The notes under the pieces: model-generated | Database searches by the model: none | Seen by the model: only the letters and a program-made list of their open reading frames with translations | What the model was told of the DNA's origin: nothing | Shown here: piece after piece, positions 33,211 to 42,284 of the stretch | Numbering within the stretch: position 1 is the first letter of the stretch | Layout: each line of letters starts with the position of its first letter | Assembly (NCBI RefSeq): GCF_014655955.1 | Contig: NZ_BNBO01000041.1 | Span: forward strand, 1 to 64,000 | DNA: 64,000 bases | Reading direction: 5' to 3' | Origin: Kitasatospora indigofera | GTDB lineage: Bacteria; Actinomycetota; Actinomycetes; Streptomycetales; Streptomycetaceae | Translations under genes and position numbers: made by a program

Positions 33211-34305
33211 ATGATCACAGCCGTGACATTCCTCCTCCTGGTCGCCCTGGCCGTCGCTGTCCCGCTTGGCTTCCGGGTCGCCCCTCACCTGAGGCGGGTC
33301 GGCCCGGCACTCTGGGTCCGTGCCCGGTTCGACCCGGCCGTCCATGGCCTCCCACCCCGTGAAGAAGTCGACGCGCACCGGGCCGGGCCGCCTCTGCCTG
33401 CTTACCGCTCCAAGGAAGTGACGGCCATCGCCCACGACGCGTGGGAGGGTCACTGGCGGCCGGCGGCCGCCTATGCAGAAGCCGCCGGCCAGGAATGGGA
33501 CGAACGCTGGTCCCGGCTGGAAGTCCTGCAGCAGATCGCCGACCGGGGCGACACCTGGCTGCACGACTGGCTCCGGGCCGAACCGGACGACGGCACCGCC
33601 GCCACCGTCCACGCCCAGCTGCTCGTGCATCGCGCGTGGGCGATACGTGGAGACGGCTACGCGCACAGTGTTCCCGCCGGTCGGATGGCCCGGTTCATGG
33701 TTCAGCTGAACGCCGCGATGGACGCCGCGCGGACGGCCGCCTCGCTCGCGCCCGAGGACCCTGGCCCGTGGGTGGTCATGGTCACGGCCGCCCGCGGACT
33801 CAGGTACGAGCGCGACGAGTTCCGCCCGCTCTGGAAGGAGCTGGTCACGCGCGCCCCGCACCACTACGCGGGCCACCGTCAGGCCATGGAGTACTGGTGC
33901 GCGAAGTGGGCCGGCACGAACAAGCTGATGATGGAGTTCGCCGAACGCGCCGCGCACGACGTACCGGCCGGCAGCCCGCTCGCCGGAATCTACCTGCACG
34001 CGCTGCACGAGCTCACCCGACGCTCCGGGCCCTCGGCGCTCCCGTCCTCGCCCGCGGCCAAGGACCTGCTGGAGAGCGTCGCCCGGTCGCTGAACCAAGT
34101 CCCGGACGATGACCAGCAGGCGCCCCCGCTCCGGCACCTCCTGGCTCACTACCTGGTCAAGGCACGGCGTTACGACGCTGCCCTGGAACAGTTCCGCCTG
34201 ATCGGCCCCTGGTGCGGCGCGGAGCCGTGGACGAAGGAGCGCGACCCCGTCGCGGCGTTCGACCTCGCTCGGGGCATCGCCGCGACAAGAGCCCGGCAGA
34301 ACTGA
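33211..34305 (+). CDS. membrane-anchored helical-repeat protein, unknown
   Basis: 364 residues from the ATG at 33211 (a GTG at 33199 is possible). One N-terminal helix (TAVTFLLLVALAVAVPLGF) anchors a large soluble helical domain. The latter has TPR-like pairs (AWAIRGDGYAHSVPAGRMAR, YLVKARRYDAALEQFRLIG) and a conserved-looking GHRQAMEYWCAKWAGTNKLM block. No enzyme motif. I do not recognise the family with confidence; DUF4034-type TPR proteins are the nearest comparison. Confidence 0.7.
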   Translation: MITAVTFLLLVALAVAVPLGFRVAPHLRRVGPALWVRARFDPAVHGLPPREEVDAHRAGPPLPAYRSKEVTAIAHDAWEGHWRPAAAYAEAAGQEWDERWSRLEVLQQIADRGDTWLHDWLRAEPDDGTAATVHAQLLVHRAWAIRGDGYAHSVPAGRMARFMVQLNAAMDAARTAASLAPEDPGPWVVMVTAARGLRYERDEFRPLWKELVTRAPHHYAGHRQAMEYWCAKWAGTNKLMMEFAERAAHDVPAGSPLAGIYLHALHELTRRSGPSALPSSPAAKDLLESVARSLNQVPDDDQQAPPLRHLLAHYLVKARRYDAALEQFRLIGPWCGAEPWTKERDPVAAFDLARGIAATRARQN

Positions 34306-34726
34306 CGCTGCTCTCCTTGCTTCCCCAGACGCTGCAAGGCGCAAGGATCTGGGACGACGAGCGGCGGTGGGGACGCCCGCGACGCCTAGGATCCCGCCAC
34401 AGATCGGACCTGCCATGGCAGGCCTTCTCCCCCGGCGCCCGGCGGCTGACGTGGACAGCCGCCAGTGACGCGGGATCTCTCGCACCACCCCTGGTGCACC
34501 CGACCTGGCCTCTTCACGGCGTCAAGGTCTGGCTCACGGCCGCGCTGGAGCCTGCCGCGTGACGGCCGCACGCACCGGCTCGCAGGCATGACCGAGGAGT
34601 GCCCCCGTCGCGGCACCCGGGGCCGCCGAGGAAGCTTGGTCGGGCTGCCCACGTCTGCGACGACGCCCGCCCCCGCGGAGCGCGGCGATCGCACCGTGCT
34701 CGGAGCGCGGACTCTCGCCGGCCCCG
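34306..34726. other. 421-bp intergenic region, nothing recognised
   Basis: Both flanking genes converge on it. I see no supported gene, strong hairpin or repeat. Confidence 0.4.
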
Positions 34727-35194
34727 TCAGGCGACCGGTTCTCGCGCAGCGTCGCGGTTCGGCTCCCGCACCATGAACACGTCCACCGGGTCCTCGGACT
34801 CGGGTGTGAATCCGTGCCGTTCGTAGAGCCGCCTGGCCGGACTGCCCTGCAGCACGTTGAGCCGGACCAGGGTGCCTACGCGGTCGCACCGTTCCAGCAG
34901 CCCGCGCAGTACGGCCGTGCCGATGCCGCTGCCCTGGAGGTGCGCGGCCAGGTAGAAGTGCTCCAGCCAGTGGGCGTCCTCGGCCGGCCGCAGCGACACG
35001 CAGCCGGCGAACGCGCCGCCCACCTCGATCACCCAGGTGTGCGCCGGGGCGAAGGCGTCCCGCAGCCGCTGCCGCACCCGCTGCTCGTCGTACCGCCCGA
35101 GGCGCTCCAGATCCGCCCGCAGCACCTCGGCCCGCAACTCGGCGACCGCCTCGACGTCCGCTGCCGAGGCCGGCCGAATCTCCCAGTCCACCAT
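34727..35194 (-). CDS. GNAT family N-acetyltransferase
   Basis: 155 residues from the ATG at 35194. Standard GNAT motifs: IRPASAADVEAVAEL at the N-terminus, FYLAAHLQGSGIGTAVLRGL (acetyl-CoA loop, Q-x-x-G-x-G/A) and LNVLQGSPARRLYERHGF at the end. Substrate unknown. Divergent from the MerR gene with about 108 bp between them. Confidence 0.88.
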   Translation of the reverse strand: MVDWEIRPASAADVEAVAELRAEVLRADLERLGRYDEQRVRQRLRDAFAPAHTWVIEVGGAFAGCVSLRPAEDAHWLEHFYLAAHLQGSGIGTAVLRGLLERCDRVGTLVRLNVLQGSPARRLYERHGFTPESEDPVDVFMVREPNRDAAREPVA

Positions 35195-35264
35195 GATCAA
35201 CAGGCTATCGCACCGGATGTTGTCCCGAATCCCGGGACGGCGCCGCCCCTTTGCTCCAGCCTCC

Positions 35265-35287
35265 TTGACCTGGAGCGCGCTCCAGGT
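35265..35287 (+). promoter_or_regulatory. MerR operator/promoter
   Basis: ACCTGGAGCGCGCTCCAGGT (35268-35287) is a perfect 20-bp palindrome that overlaps a -35 TTGACC (35265-35270), 15 bp before the MerR ATG. This is the classic site for autoregulation by a MerR protein. Confidence 0.8.
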
Positions 35288-35302
35288 GCGAGAGTCGTCG
35301 GC

Positions 35303-35689
35303 ATGGCGGACCTGCTCTCTCCCGCCGAGGCCGTGAAACGGTCCGGCTTCAGCATCGACACCCTTCGGTACTACGAGCGCATCGGGCTGCTCGACCGGAT
35401 CGCGCGCAGCACCGGCGGGCGGCGGCAGTTCAGCGAGGACCACCTCGAATGGCTGGGCGTGCTGCGCTGCCTGCGCGACACCGGCATGCCCATCGCCGAC
35501 ATGCAGCGGTACGCGGCCTCCGCCCGCGAGGGCGACCGCACGCTGGAGGAGCGGCTCGCGCTGCTCACCGAGCACGCGACCAGGGCGCAGCGCACCATCG
35601 ACGAACTGATGCGCCAGCAGCAGCACTTGAACGAGAAGATCGCCTGGTACCAGGCGCAGATCAGCATCCAGCAGGGGGATTCGGCATGA
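35303..35689 (+). CDS. MerR family transcriptional regulator
   Basis: 128 residues from the ATG at 35303, with almost no leader after the operator. Winged HTH (AVKRSGFSIDTLRYYERIGL) and a long dimerisation helix (RTLEERLALLTEHATRAQRT) are typical. It lacks Cys clusters for metal sensing, so it probably senses an organic ligand. It overlaps the aldo/keto reductase gene by ATGA, so it likely activates its own two-gene operon. Confidence 0.9.
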   Translation: MADLLSPAEAVKRSGFSIDTLRYYERIGLLDRIARSTGGRRQFSEDHLEWLGVLRCLRDTGMPIADMQRYAASAREGDRTLEERLALLTEHATRAQRTIDELMRQQQHLNEKIAWYQAQISIQQGDSA

Positions 35690-36669
35690 CCGGAGCAACG
35701 CGCACACTCGGCAGCAGCGGCATCGAGGTGAGCCCGATCGGCGTGGGCTGCTGGGCCATCGGCGGCCCGCTGCACGCCGGGGGCGAGCAGTTCGGCTGGG
35801 GCGCGGTGGACGACACGGAGTCGACCGCCGCCCTGCACCGCGCCTTCGACCTCGGCGCGACCTTCTTCGACACCGCGAGCAACTACGGTGCGGGCCACAG
35901 CGAGACCGTCCTCGGCCGGGCCTTCGCCGGCCGCCGCGACCAGGTGGTCATCGCCACCAAGTGGGGCAACACCTTCGACGAGGCCACCGGCGAGGCCACC
36001 GGCCAGGACGCCACCCCCGGTTACCTCCGGGCCGCGATCGACGGCAGCCTGCGCCGGCTGGGCACCGACTACGTCGACCTCTACCAGTTCCACATCTCCG
36101 ACGCCCCGCTGTCCGCCGCCCTCGACCTGGTCGACACCCTTGAGGACCTGGTCGCCACCGGCAAGATCCGCGCCTACGCCTGGTCCACCGACGACGCCGC
36201 CAACGCCGAGGGCTTCGCCGCGAAGGCCCCCCACTGCGTCGCCGTCCAGCACGACTTCTCCGTGCTCAACCCGGCGGCCGGGATGGTCGCCGTGGTCGAG
36301 TCCCTCGGCCTGGCCTCGATCGCCCGCGGCCCGCTCGCGATGGGCCTGCTCTCCGGCAAGTACCACGACGGCCACCGGGTGGCCGCCGACGACGTCCGCG
36401 CCCAGGGCCACCCGTGGATCCCCTACTTCGGCGAGGACGGCACCGGGAGCACCGAGCACCTGTCCCGGATCGACGCCGTCCGCGAGGTGCTCACCTCCGA
36501 CGGCCGCACCCTCGCCCAGGGCGCCCTCGCCTGGCTGCTGGCCCGCACGGATGCCGTCGTCCCCATCCCCGGCTGCCGCACCGTCGCCCAGGTCGAGGAG
36601 AACCTCGGCCGCCGGTCCCCGCTCACCCCGGCCGAGTTCGCCCAGGTGGAGTCCCTGCTCCGCGGCTGA
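35686..36669 (+). CDS. aldo/keto reductase
   Basis: 327 residues, ATGA overlap with the MerR gene. AKR barrel motifs: RTLGSSGIEVSPIGVGCWAI, the catalytic region GATFFDTASNYGAGHSE (Asp and Tyr), KWGNTF (Lys), YVDLYQFHI and the NADPH-binding C-terminal part VVPIPGCRTVAQVEENLG. It would reduce aldehydes or ketones with NADPH. Expression probably follows the MerR ligand, perhaps a toxic carbonyl compound. Confidence 0.92.
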   Translation: MTGATRTLGSSGIEVSPIGVGCWAIGGPLHAGGEQFGWGAVDDTESTAALHRAFDLGATFFDTASNYGAGHSETVLGRAFAGRRDQVVIATKWGNTFDEATGEATGQDATPGYLRAAIDGSLRRLGTDYVDLYQFHISDAPLSAALDLVDTLEDLVATGKIRAYAWSTDDAANAEGFAAKAPHCVAVQHDFSVLNPAAGMVAVVESLGLASIARGPLAMGLLSGKYHDGHRVAADDVRAQGHPWIPYFGEDGTGSTEHLSRIDAVREVLTSDGRTLAQGALAWLLARTDAVVPIPGCRTVAQVEENLGRRSPLTPAEFAQVESLLRG

Positions 36670-36722
36670 CGTCACGCCGGCGGGGCCCGCACCGGCAGTG
36701 TGCGGGCCCCGCCGGCGTGACG
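36670..36722 (+). terminator. very strong hairpin after the aldo/keto reductase
   Basis: A perfect 23-bp stem closes the 7-base loop CGGCAGT, starting right after the stop codon; the arms occupy 36670-36692 and 36700-36722. The longest perfect stem in the window. Confidence 0.85.
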
Positions 36723-36791
36723 TGGTCCGGGTGCTCGGCCTCGACACCGCCGGGCGGTGTTCCTTCTGCACCTCGGCGTCCGCGGACGGAG

Positions 36792-37442
36792 TCAGGCCGG
36801 GACCAGCGCCTTGGACCGGTCGGCGGCGATGTGTACGGCCAGCCCCGCCAACACGGTGCCCATCAGGTACCGCTGGATCCGCAGCCAGGCGGGCCGCTCG
36901 CCGAGGAAGGCGGCGATCGTGCCGGCCGCCAGCATGACCGCGCAGTTGACGGTGATCCCGATCGTGACCTGCACGAGGCCCAGCAGGAAGCTCTGCGCGG
37001 CCACGTGCCCGCGTTCCGGTTCGATGAACTGCGGGAGCAGCGACACGTACAGGATGGCGATCTTGGGGTTGAGCAGGTTGGTGACCAGCCCCATCGTGAA
37101 CAGCCGGCGCGGCCGGTCGGCGGCCTGCTCCGTGGGCGCGAACGCCGAGGCGCCGCCGGGCCGGACCGCCTGCCAGGCGAGGTGGAGCAGGTAGGCGGCT
37201 CCACCGAGCTTGAGGACGGTGTAGACGGCCGGCACCACGGCGAAGACCACGGCCAGGCCGGCGGTGGCCACGGCGAGGTAGACCAGGAAACCGACCGCGA
37301 CCCCGGCCAACGAGACCAGCCCGGCGCGGCGGCCCTGGGTGATCGACCGTGAGGCCAGATAGATGATGTTCGGGCCGGGGATGAGCGCCATGCCCAGTTC
37401 CATCGCGGCCACTCCGGCGACCGCGCCGGGGGAGACAATCAT
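36792..37442 (-). CDS. LysE family transporter
   Basis: 216 residues from the ATG at 37442, nine bases after GAAGG (a GTG two codons upstream is possible). The N-terminal motif MELGMALIPGPNIIYLASRS and the NLLNPKIAILYVSLLPQFI segment define LysE/RhtB exporters. Six helices expected. It probably exports an amino acid or a small metabolite. Confidence 0.9.
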   Translation of the reverse strand: MIVSPGAVAGVAAMELGMALIPGPNIIYLASRSITQGRRAGLVSLAGVAVGFLVYLAVATAGLAVVFAVVPAVYTVLKLGGAAYLLHLAWQAVRPGGASAFAPTEQAADRPRRLFTMGLVTNLLNPKIAILYVSLLPQFIEPERGHVAAQSFLLGLVQVTIGITVNCAVMLAAGTIAAFLGERPAWLRIQRYLMGTVLAGLAVHIAADRSKALVPA

Positions 37443-37803
37443 TCGCACCTGCCTTCGAGGAGTGTGCCGACCCTATCCCGGCAGCTCCGGAGAGGATCAC
37501 CCGCTGAGCCGCGAGCCGCGTCGCCGCAAAGCGGTGAGGGCGCGGTCCTGCTGACGGCCGGCCACAAGGCCGCCCGCCGGGACGGGCCCCTGCGGTGCGA
37601 CCGGGCCGCTCTGACGGTGACGACCCGCCATGGGCGCCTCCGGGGACGCCTGCGGCACCGTCGCGGGGCAGGACGGTGCGGGACGGCTCAGTGCAGTGCG
37701 GTGCGGGACGGGAGCGGAGGCCTGCGAAGTGGCGCCAGGGCCGGCCGCCGGGGCGGGTGACCTCACCCGCCCCCGGCCGAACGGTGGCCGCCGAGCCCTT
37801 CGC
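37443..37803. other. 361-bp intergenic region
   Basis: No gene is seen. A 13-bp direct repeat CGGTGCGGGACGG occurs at 37674 and 37699, 25 bp apart. Confidence 0.4.
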
Positions 37804-38367
37804 TCAGGGGGCTTCGACGGGCCCGGCCCGGTCCCATCCGGGCGCCCGCACGTCGATCGTGAGACTGCCCGACCCGACCTCCTCACCGCAGGTCCGGCAC
37901 GTCGACATCAGGTCGAGGTCGTGCTCGGACTCGTGTGCGGCGGCGTACGCGGTGCCGGGATCGGAGGCGTGCGAGCTAGCGGGATCGACGCGGTGCCGGA
38001 AGGCGACCGGCGGGGTGTCCACCGCCCAGCGGTCGCCCCAGGCCAGCAGTGCGTGCATCACCGGTGCGAGATCGCGGCCGGCCTCCGTGAGGTGGTACTC
38101 GAAGCGCAACGGGCGCTCGCTGTAGGCGTGGCGCTCGACCACGCCCACCTCCTCCAGGGCGCGGAGTCTCGCGGCGAGGCGGTCGCGGGGGGCGCCGGTG
38201 TTGCGGACGATCTGCTCGTACCGCCGGTTGCCGTAGAAGATCTCGCGGATCGCCAGGAGGGCCCAGCGTTCGCCGACGAGTTGCAGCGCGGCGGCCGCGG
38301 AGCACGGCCGGCCGGGCACCCGGGGGTGCGGCACCGCGTGCTCGCCCTGCTTCCTGTTCGAGGTCAT
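37804..38367 (-). CDS. HxlR family regulator with C-terminal extension
   Basis: 187 residues. The winged helix is typical (CSAAAALQLVGERWALLAIR, REIFYGNRRYEQIVRNTGA, RDRLAARLRALEEVGVVE). A 75-residue C-terminal extension ends in a CRTCGEEV knuckle that could be half of a zinc site; such extensions occur in some actinobacterial HxlR proteins. A Cys in the GRPCSAAAAL motif is the usual redox/ligand position. Divergent from an MFS exporter, its probable target. Confidence 0.87.
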   Translation of the reverse strand: MTSNRKQGEHAVPHPRVPGRPCSAAAALQLVGERWALLAIREIFYGNRRYEQIVRNTGAPRDRLAARLRALEEVGVVERHAYSERPLRFEYHLTEAGRDLAPVMHALLAWGDRWAVDTPPVAFRHRVDPASSHASDPGTAYAAAHESEHDLDLMSTCRTCGEEVGSGSLTIDVRAPGWDRAGPVEAP

Positions 38368-38395
38368 GTGCCCATCCTCCCCCGAGTCCGTTGCG

Positions 38396-38451
38396 TTTTC
38401 AAACCCACGGGGCTAGCCTCCGGTCCATGACAGTTGGATTTTCAAACCCAC
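38396..38451. promoter_or_regulatory. direct-repeat operator of the HxlR/MFS pair
   Basis: TTTTCAAACCCAC occurs exactly at 38396-38408 and 38439-38451, 43 bp (about four helical turns) apart. The second copy lies inside the MFS coding region, at codons 5-9. Confidence 0.65.
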
Positions 38452-39890
38452 CAAGGGCGGCCCGGGCCGTGTTCGCGACCGTCGCGGCCGCGGTCTTCAT
38501 GTCGAACCTCGACCTCTTCATCGTCAACGTCGCCCTCCCGGCGATCGGCCGGTCGTTCGGCGGCAGCGGCCTCGGCTCCCTCTCCTGGGTCCTCAACGGC
38601 TACGCGATCGTCTTCGCGGCCCTCCTCGTGGTCGCCGGCCGCGTCGCCGACCGCTCCGGCCACAAGCCGGTCTTCCTGACCGGCCTGGCGGTCTTCACCC
38701 TCGCCTCGGCCGGCTGCGCCCTCGCTCCCGACGTCGGGACGCTGGTCGCGGCCCGGCTCGTGCAGGCCGCCGGCGCCGCACTGCTGATGCCGACGTCACT
38801 CGCGCTGCTGCTCGACACGACGGCGCCCGAGAAGCGCGCCGGGGCGGTGCGGGCCTGGGCGTCGATCGGCGGGATCGCCGCCGGACTCGGGCCCGTGGCC
38901 GGCGGACTGCTGGTCGAGGCCGGGTGGCGCTGGGTGTTCATCGTCAACCTGCCGGTGGGGATCGCGGCCTTCGCCCTGGGCGCCAAGGTGCTGGCGTCGC
39001 CCGGACGCACCGGGGCGCAGCGTAGTCCGCTGCCCGACCTGTTCGGCGCCGCCCTTCTCACCGGATCGATCGCCACCCTCGCACTCGCCCTGGTCAAGGC
39101 TCCCGAGTGGGGCTGGACGAGCGCCGGCACCCTCGGCGGCCTGGCCGGCGCGGTGCTGCTCGGCGCCTGGTTCGTCCTGCGCTCCGCCCGCCACCCCGTG
39201 CCGATCGTCGAGCTGCCGCTGCTCCGGGTCCCGGCGTTCGCATCCGCCGCTGCCGCCCTGACGCTGTTCACCGTCGCGTTCGCCGGCATGCTGCTCGGCG
39301 CGGTGCTGTGGTGCCAGGGCGTGCGGGGCTACTCGGCCCTGCTCACCGGCCTCGCCATCGCGCCGGGGCCCCTGCTCGTGCCGCCGGTCGCCCTGCGGAT
39401 CGGGCCCGCCGTCGCCCGGTTCGGCGCGGGCCGGATCGCGCTGGCGGGAACCGTCCTGTTCGCGGCCGGCGTCCTGTGGTGGGCCGCGACGCTCGACACC
39501 GGTTCGGCCTACGCAGGTTCGCTCCTGCCCGGCATGATGCTGACCGGCCTCGGCGTCGGCCTCACCGTGCCGGTCCTGACCGCCGCGTCGGCGGCCGCCC
39601 TGCCGCCGGCCCGCTTCGCCACCGGATCGGCCATCACCTCGATGGGCCGCCAGATCGGCGCCGTCCTCGGCGTCGCGATCCTCATCGGCATCCTCGGCAC
39701 CCCGGCCCCCGGACACGCCGTCGCCGCGTTCCGCCACGGCTGGTTCGCCGTCGCCGCCGCGTCCCTGCTCGCCGCGTGCGCGACCGTCCCGCTCGTCCGC
39801 GCACCACGGCCGGCCGCGGGCCGGACGCCCGACACCGCGGCGGCCGACGTCGCCGGGGCTGCGAAGGCGGTGAAGGCCGGCACCGCCTGA
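38427..39890 (+). CDS. MFS drug exporter, DHA2 type
   Basis: 487 residues from the ATG at 38427. Fourteen helices are expected: FMSNLDLFIVNVALPAIGRS is the DHA2 motif D1, GRVADRSGHKPVFL is motif A, and GPVAGGLLVEAGWRWVFIVN is motif C. It pumps out an organic compound in exchange for protons. Expression is probably controlled by the divergent HxlR repressor through the TTTTCAAACCCAC repeats. Confidence 0.92.
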   Translation: MTVGFSNPPRAARAVFATVAAAVFMSNLDLFIVNVALPAIGRSFGGSGLGSLSWVLNGYAIVFAALLVVAGRVADRSGHKPVFLTGLAVFTLASAGCALAPDVGTLVAARLVQAAGAALLMPTSLALLLDTTAPEKRAGAVRAWASIGGIAAGLGPVAGGLLVEAGWRWVFIVNLPVGIAAFALGAKVLASPGRTGAQRSPLPDLFGAALLTGSIATLALALVKAPEWGWTSAGTLGGLAGAVLLGAWFVLRSARHPVPIVELPLLRVPAFASAAAALTLFTVAFAGMLLGAVLWCQGVRGYSALLTGLAIAPGPLLVPPVALRIGPAVARFGAGRIALAGTVLFAAGVLWWAATLDTGSAYAGSLLPGMMLTGLGVGLTVPVLTAASAAALPPARFATGSAITSMGRQIGAVLGVAILIGILGTPAPGHAVAAFRHGWFAVAAASLLAACATVPLVRAPRPAAGRTPDTAAADVAGAAKAVKAGTA

Positions 39891-40042
39891 TGGGACGGGA
39901 CGGCCTCCGCGCGGGCGGCCAGGGTCTCGGCACCGGCCAGGAGCACAACGTCCCTCGTCGCCGCATTGGTTCGTCCCGGCAGGTGCGGGCGGAACGGGAC
40001 GCCACGGCGCGACCGGCCGGCGCTCGGCACAGTGGGCGGAAC

Positions 40043-40068
40043 GGGACCGCGCCCGACGGCGCGGTCCC
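40043..40068. terminator. hairpin between convergent MFS and DUF6228-like genes
   Basis: An 11-bp stem GGGACCGCGCC/GGCGCGGTCCC with a 4-base loop. Confidence 0.6.
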
Positions 40069-40106
40069 CTGCACACCGGGCGGCTCCCGGCCGATGAGCC
40101 TCCCGC

Positions 40107-40505
40107 TCAGCGCAGCAAGGACGCGCGGAACGTCCGGAACACGTCCCGGAGTTCGGCCGTGGGGACCGGGTTCATGTCCAGTTGGAGGTGGGCCGCCTCG
40201 TCGTCACCGTTGGGGGTCAGCCAGGCGTAGAAGGCGTAGCCGTCCCCGACGGGATCGGCGTTCAGCGTCAGCGGGTTGTTGCGGCCGGGAGTCACCGCCA
40301 CCGCGAAGCGGGCGCCCGACGAGGCGTCCAGTTGGGCCAGCATCCGAGTGGCGAAGCCCACGGCTTCCTCCCTGCTGAGCCAGGCGGCGAAGTCGGCCTT
40401 CAGCAGCGAGCACCAGTCGGCGCTGATCCGCCAGTCGTCCTCACCGGTCTGCGCCAGCTCCACCCATGCGTTCTTGTTGCCAAGTCGTATGCGCGGTCTC
40501 TCCAT
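40107..40505 (-). CDS. DUF6228-like protein
   Basis: 132 residues from the second ATG (40505), about eight bases after GAAGG; an ATG two codons upstream is too close to it. A small soluble protein (RIRLGNKNAWVELAQTGEDD, WRISADWCSLLKADFAAWLS, ADPVGDGYAFYAWLTPNGDD). It resembles the DUF6228 family as I remember it. Opens the second stretch of small unknown proteins. Confidence 0.6.
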   Translation of the reverse strand: MERPRIRLGNKNAWVELAQTGEDDWRISADWCSLLKADFAAWLSREEAVGFATRMLAQLDASSGARFAVAVTPGRNNPLTLNADPVGDGYAFYAWLTPNGDDEAAHLQLDMNPVPTAELRDVFRTFRASLLR

Positions 40506-40735
40506 CGTCATGCCCTTCGACGGTCCTGCGGGGACCGTGATCCTAGTGATCCCCCCGGGCCGGGCCGCCCCGGGGCCGCCCGAGCGGGTGCGCGGCTCGG
40601 CACCTCGGGCCGTCGGCCTGCCACCGGCCGGGAGCGCGCCTGCGGCGAATGGCCCTGACTCGCGGTGGTGACGATCAGTGAGGTGGAATGAGTTCGATCG
40701 GGCCACCGGTCCGACGATGGGACTGGAGTGCGTGG

Positions 40736-41185
40736 ATGGGGACGATTCTCAAGGGCGTGAGCCGCGTGCGCTGGCACGAGTTGAGGCATGCGTACGGACC
40801 GGCGGCCGATGTTCCCGGCCTGCTGTCCCGGATCGCCTGGGGCGACGCCCGTACGAGCGAGACAGCTCTGAGTGATCTCGGTCTGTCGATCGGTGAACTG
40901 GCGGTCTTCGACGCGACGGTCGCCGCGGTTCCCTTCCTGTGGGACCTCGCGGCGACCACGACGGTGAACTCCCGGGCCGGAGTGATCGAGTTGCTGCAGA
41001 CGATCCTCGAACACGGCAACCCACCGCGGCCGAAGGTACAACTGGAAGCCCACCAGGCCGTACTGAGCCGCCGGCCGACGGCCGACCGGCTCGCCGACGA
41101 CAGCGATCCCGTGGTGAGGGCAGCGGCACAGGACCTGCTCGCCGCGATCGACCGCCATCCGAACGAACCCTGCTGCCAGGTTTGA
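40736..41185 (+). CDS. HEAT-repeat-like protein, paralogue 3 (short)
   Basis: 149 residues from the ATG at 40736 after GGAG; an ATG at 40688 would add 16. It carries the family signature VRWHELRHAYGPAADVPGLL seen in the proteins at 25092 and 26367, then two or three helical repeats, ending RLADDSDPVVRAAAQDLLAA, a typical HEAT repeat. It is less than half their length, so it may be a minimal or reduced member. Function unknown. Confidence 0.7.
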   Translation: MGTILKGVSRVRWHELRHAYGPAADVPGLLSRIAWGDARTSETALSDLGLSIGELAVFDATVAAVPFLWDLAATTTVNSRAGVIELLQTILEHGNPPRPKVQLEAHQAVLSRRPTADRLADDSDPVVRAAAQDLLAAIDRHPNEPCCQV

Positions 41186-41399
41186 CGCCAGGGCCGCCGC
41201 GGCTGAGGTGGTGGTGCTCGCACAGCACGACCGGATCAGGACGGGACCTGCGGCACGGGTCGGGACGGCCGGCGCTCACGGTCAAGCCGGTCGGCGCTGT
41301 GCCGGGGCCCGCCCGGACCGGCGGCCGGAAGCCGGTGGAGGGATGCCGGATTGCCGATGAGCGGGCCCGGGCGCGGCCGTCCGGCGCTACGCTGCACGC

Positions 41400-42224
41400 G
41401 TGATCGAGAATCCGAACGTGCGTCTCGCCGACCTTCTCGACCGCCGTGCGGAGGGGCACGAGCCCGCGCCGCAGGCGGTGCTCGCCGCGCTGTCGGAGGG
41501 CGGGATGTTCGTTCCCGTCACCCACGCCGGAGCGGTGCTGTTCCTCCCCGACGACGAACAGCCGCCCACACTGCTCGGGTTCACCGACGCGGCACTCGGC
41601 ACGCGACTGCTGCCGGCGGCCGCCGGGATGGTGCACTGCGACCTGGCGCGGCTGCGGGACATCCTGGAGAAGACCGGCGTCGCCGTGCTCGGGGTCCGCT
41701 CCGGCGACGGGCAGGCGATCATTCCCGAGCAGGCGCTGCGGGACTGGGCGACCCACGGGCCCGGGCCCGGGGCCGAGATGACGCTCTCCTGGTCGACCGA
41801 CCCGGTGGCGGTCGCCCTGCGCGACGCACTGGTGCGGCGGATCCGCGAGTTCCCCGCCGTCCGCTCGGTGTGGGTGGCACAGGTCCGGTGGCAGGCCGGC
41901 GGCGAAGAACACCTGATGCTGCACGTCGCCGTGGACGAGGACCTGCCCTCGGCCTCCGCCGACCGGCTGCTGCAGACCCTGCTCCGCGAGGAGGTGAAGC
42001 TCGGCAGCCACCACCCGAAGGTCGGGATGATCGCCCTGAACACCACCACCCACGCCGAACACATCGACCAACTGGACCACGCGGGCCTGGACACCGTGCG
42101 CCACGACGTCGGGTCGGGCCAGGTCCGGGTGATCTCGCGCGAGTACGACGACCCGAAGCCGGCCCCGGCGGACGGCGCCGGTCCCCGCCCCCGGGCCAAA
42201 CGCCCCTGGTTCGGCCGTTCCTGA
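41400..42224 (+). CDS. SseB-like protein
   Basis: 274 residues from a GTG with no ribosome site; TACGCT six bases upstream suggests a leaderless mRNA. The N-terminal half (MFVPVTHAGAVLFLPDDEQP, LLGFTDAALGTRLLP, LGVRSGDGQAIIPEQALRDW) is the SseB domain; the C-terminal half (VWVAQVRWQAGGEEHLMLHV) matches the SseB C-terminal domain. SseB was named for serine sensitivity in E. coli; in Streptomyces these proteins occur in many copies and also among immunity-like genes. Confidence 0.78.
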   Translation: MIENPNVRLADLLDRRAEGHEPAPQAVLAALSEGGMFVPVTHAGAVLFLPDDEQPPTLLGFTDAALGTRLLPAAAGMVHCDLARLRDILEKTGVAVLGVRSGDGQAIIPEQALRDWATHGPGPGAEMTLSWSTDPVAVALRDALVRRIREFPAVRSVWVAQVRWQAGGEEHLMLHVAVDEDLPSASADRLLQTLLREEVKLGSHHPKVGMIALNTTTHAEHIDQLDHAGLDTVRHDVGSGQVRVISREYDDPKPAPADGAGPRPRAKRPWFGRS

Positions 42225-42284
42225 CGGACTTCGCCGGAACGGGGTGGATGCCGGATGCAGGGAGGGCTCACCCCGCCCCGCCGT

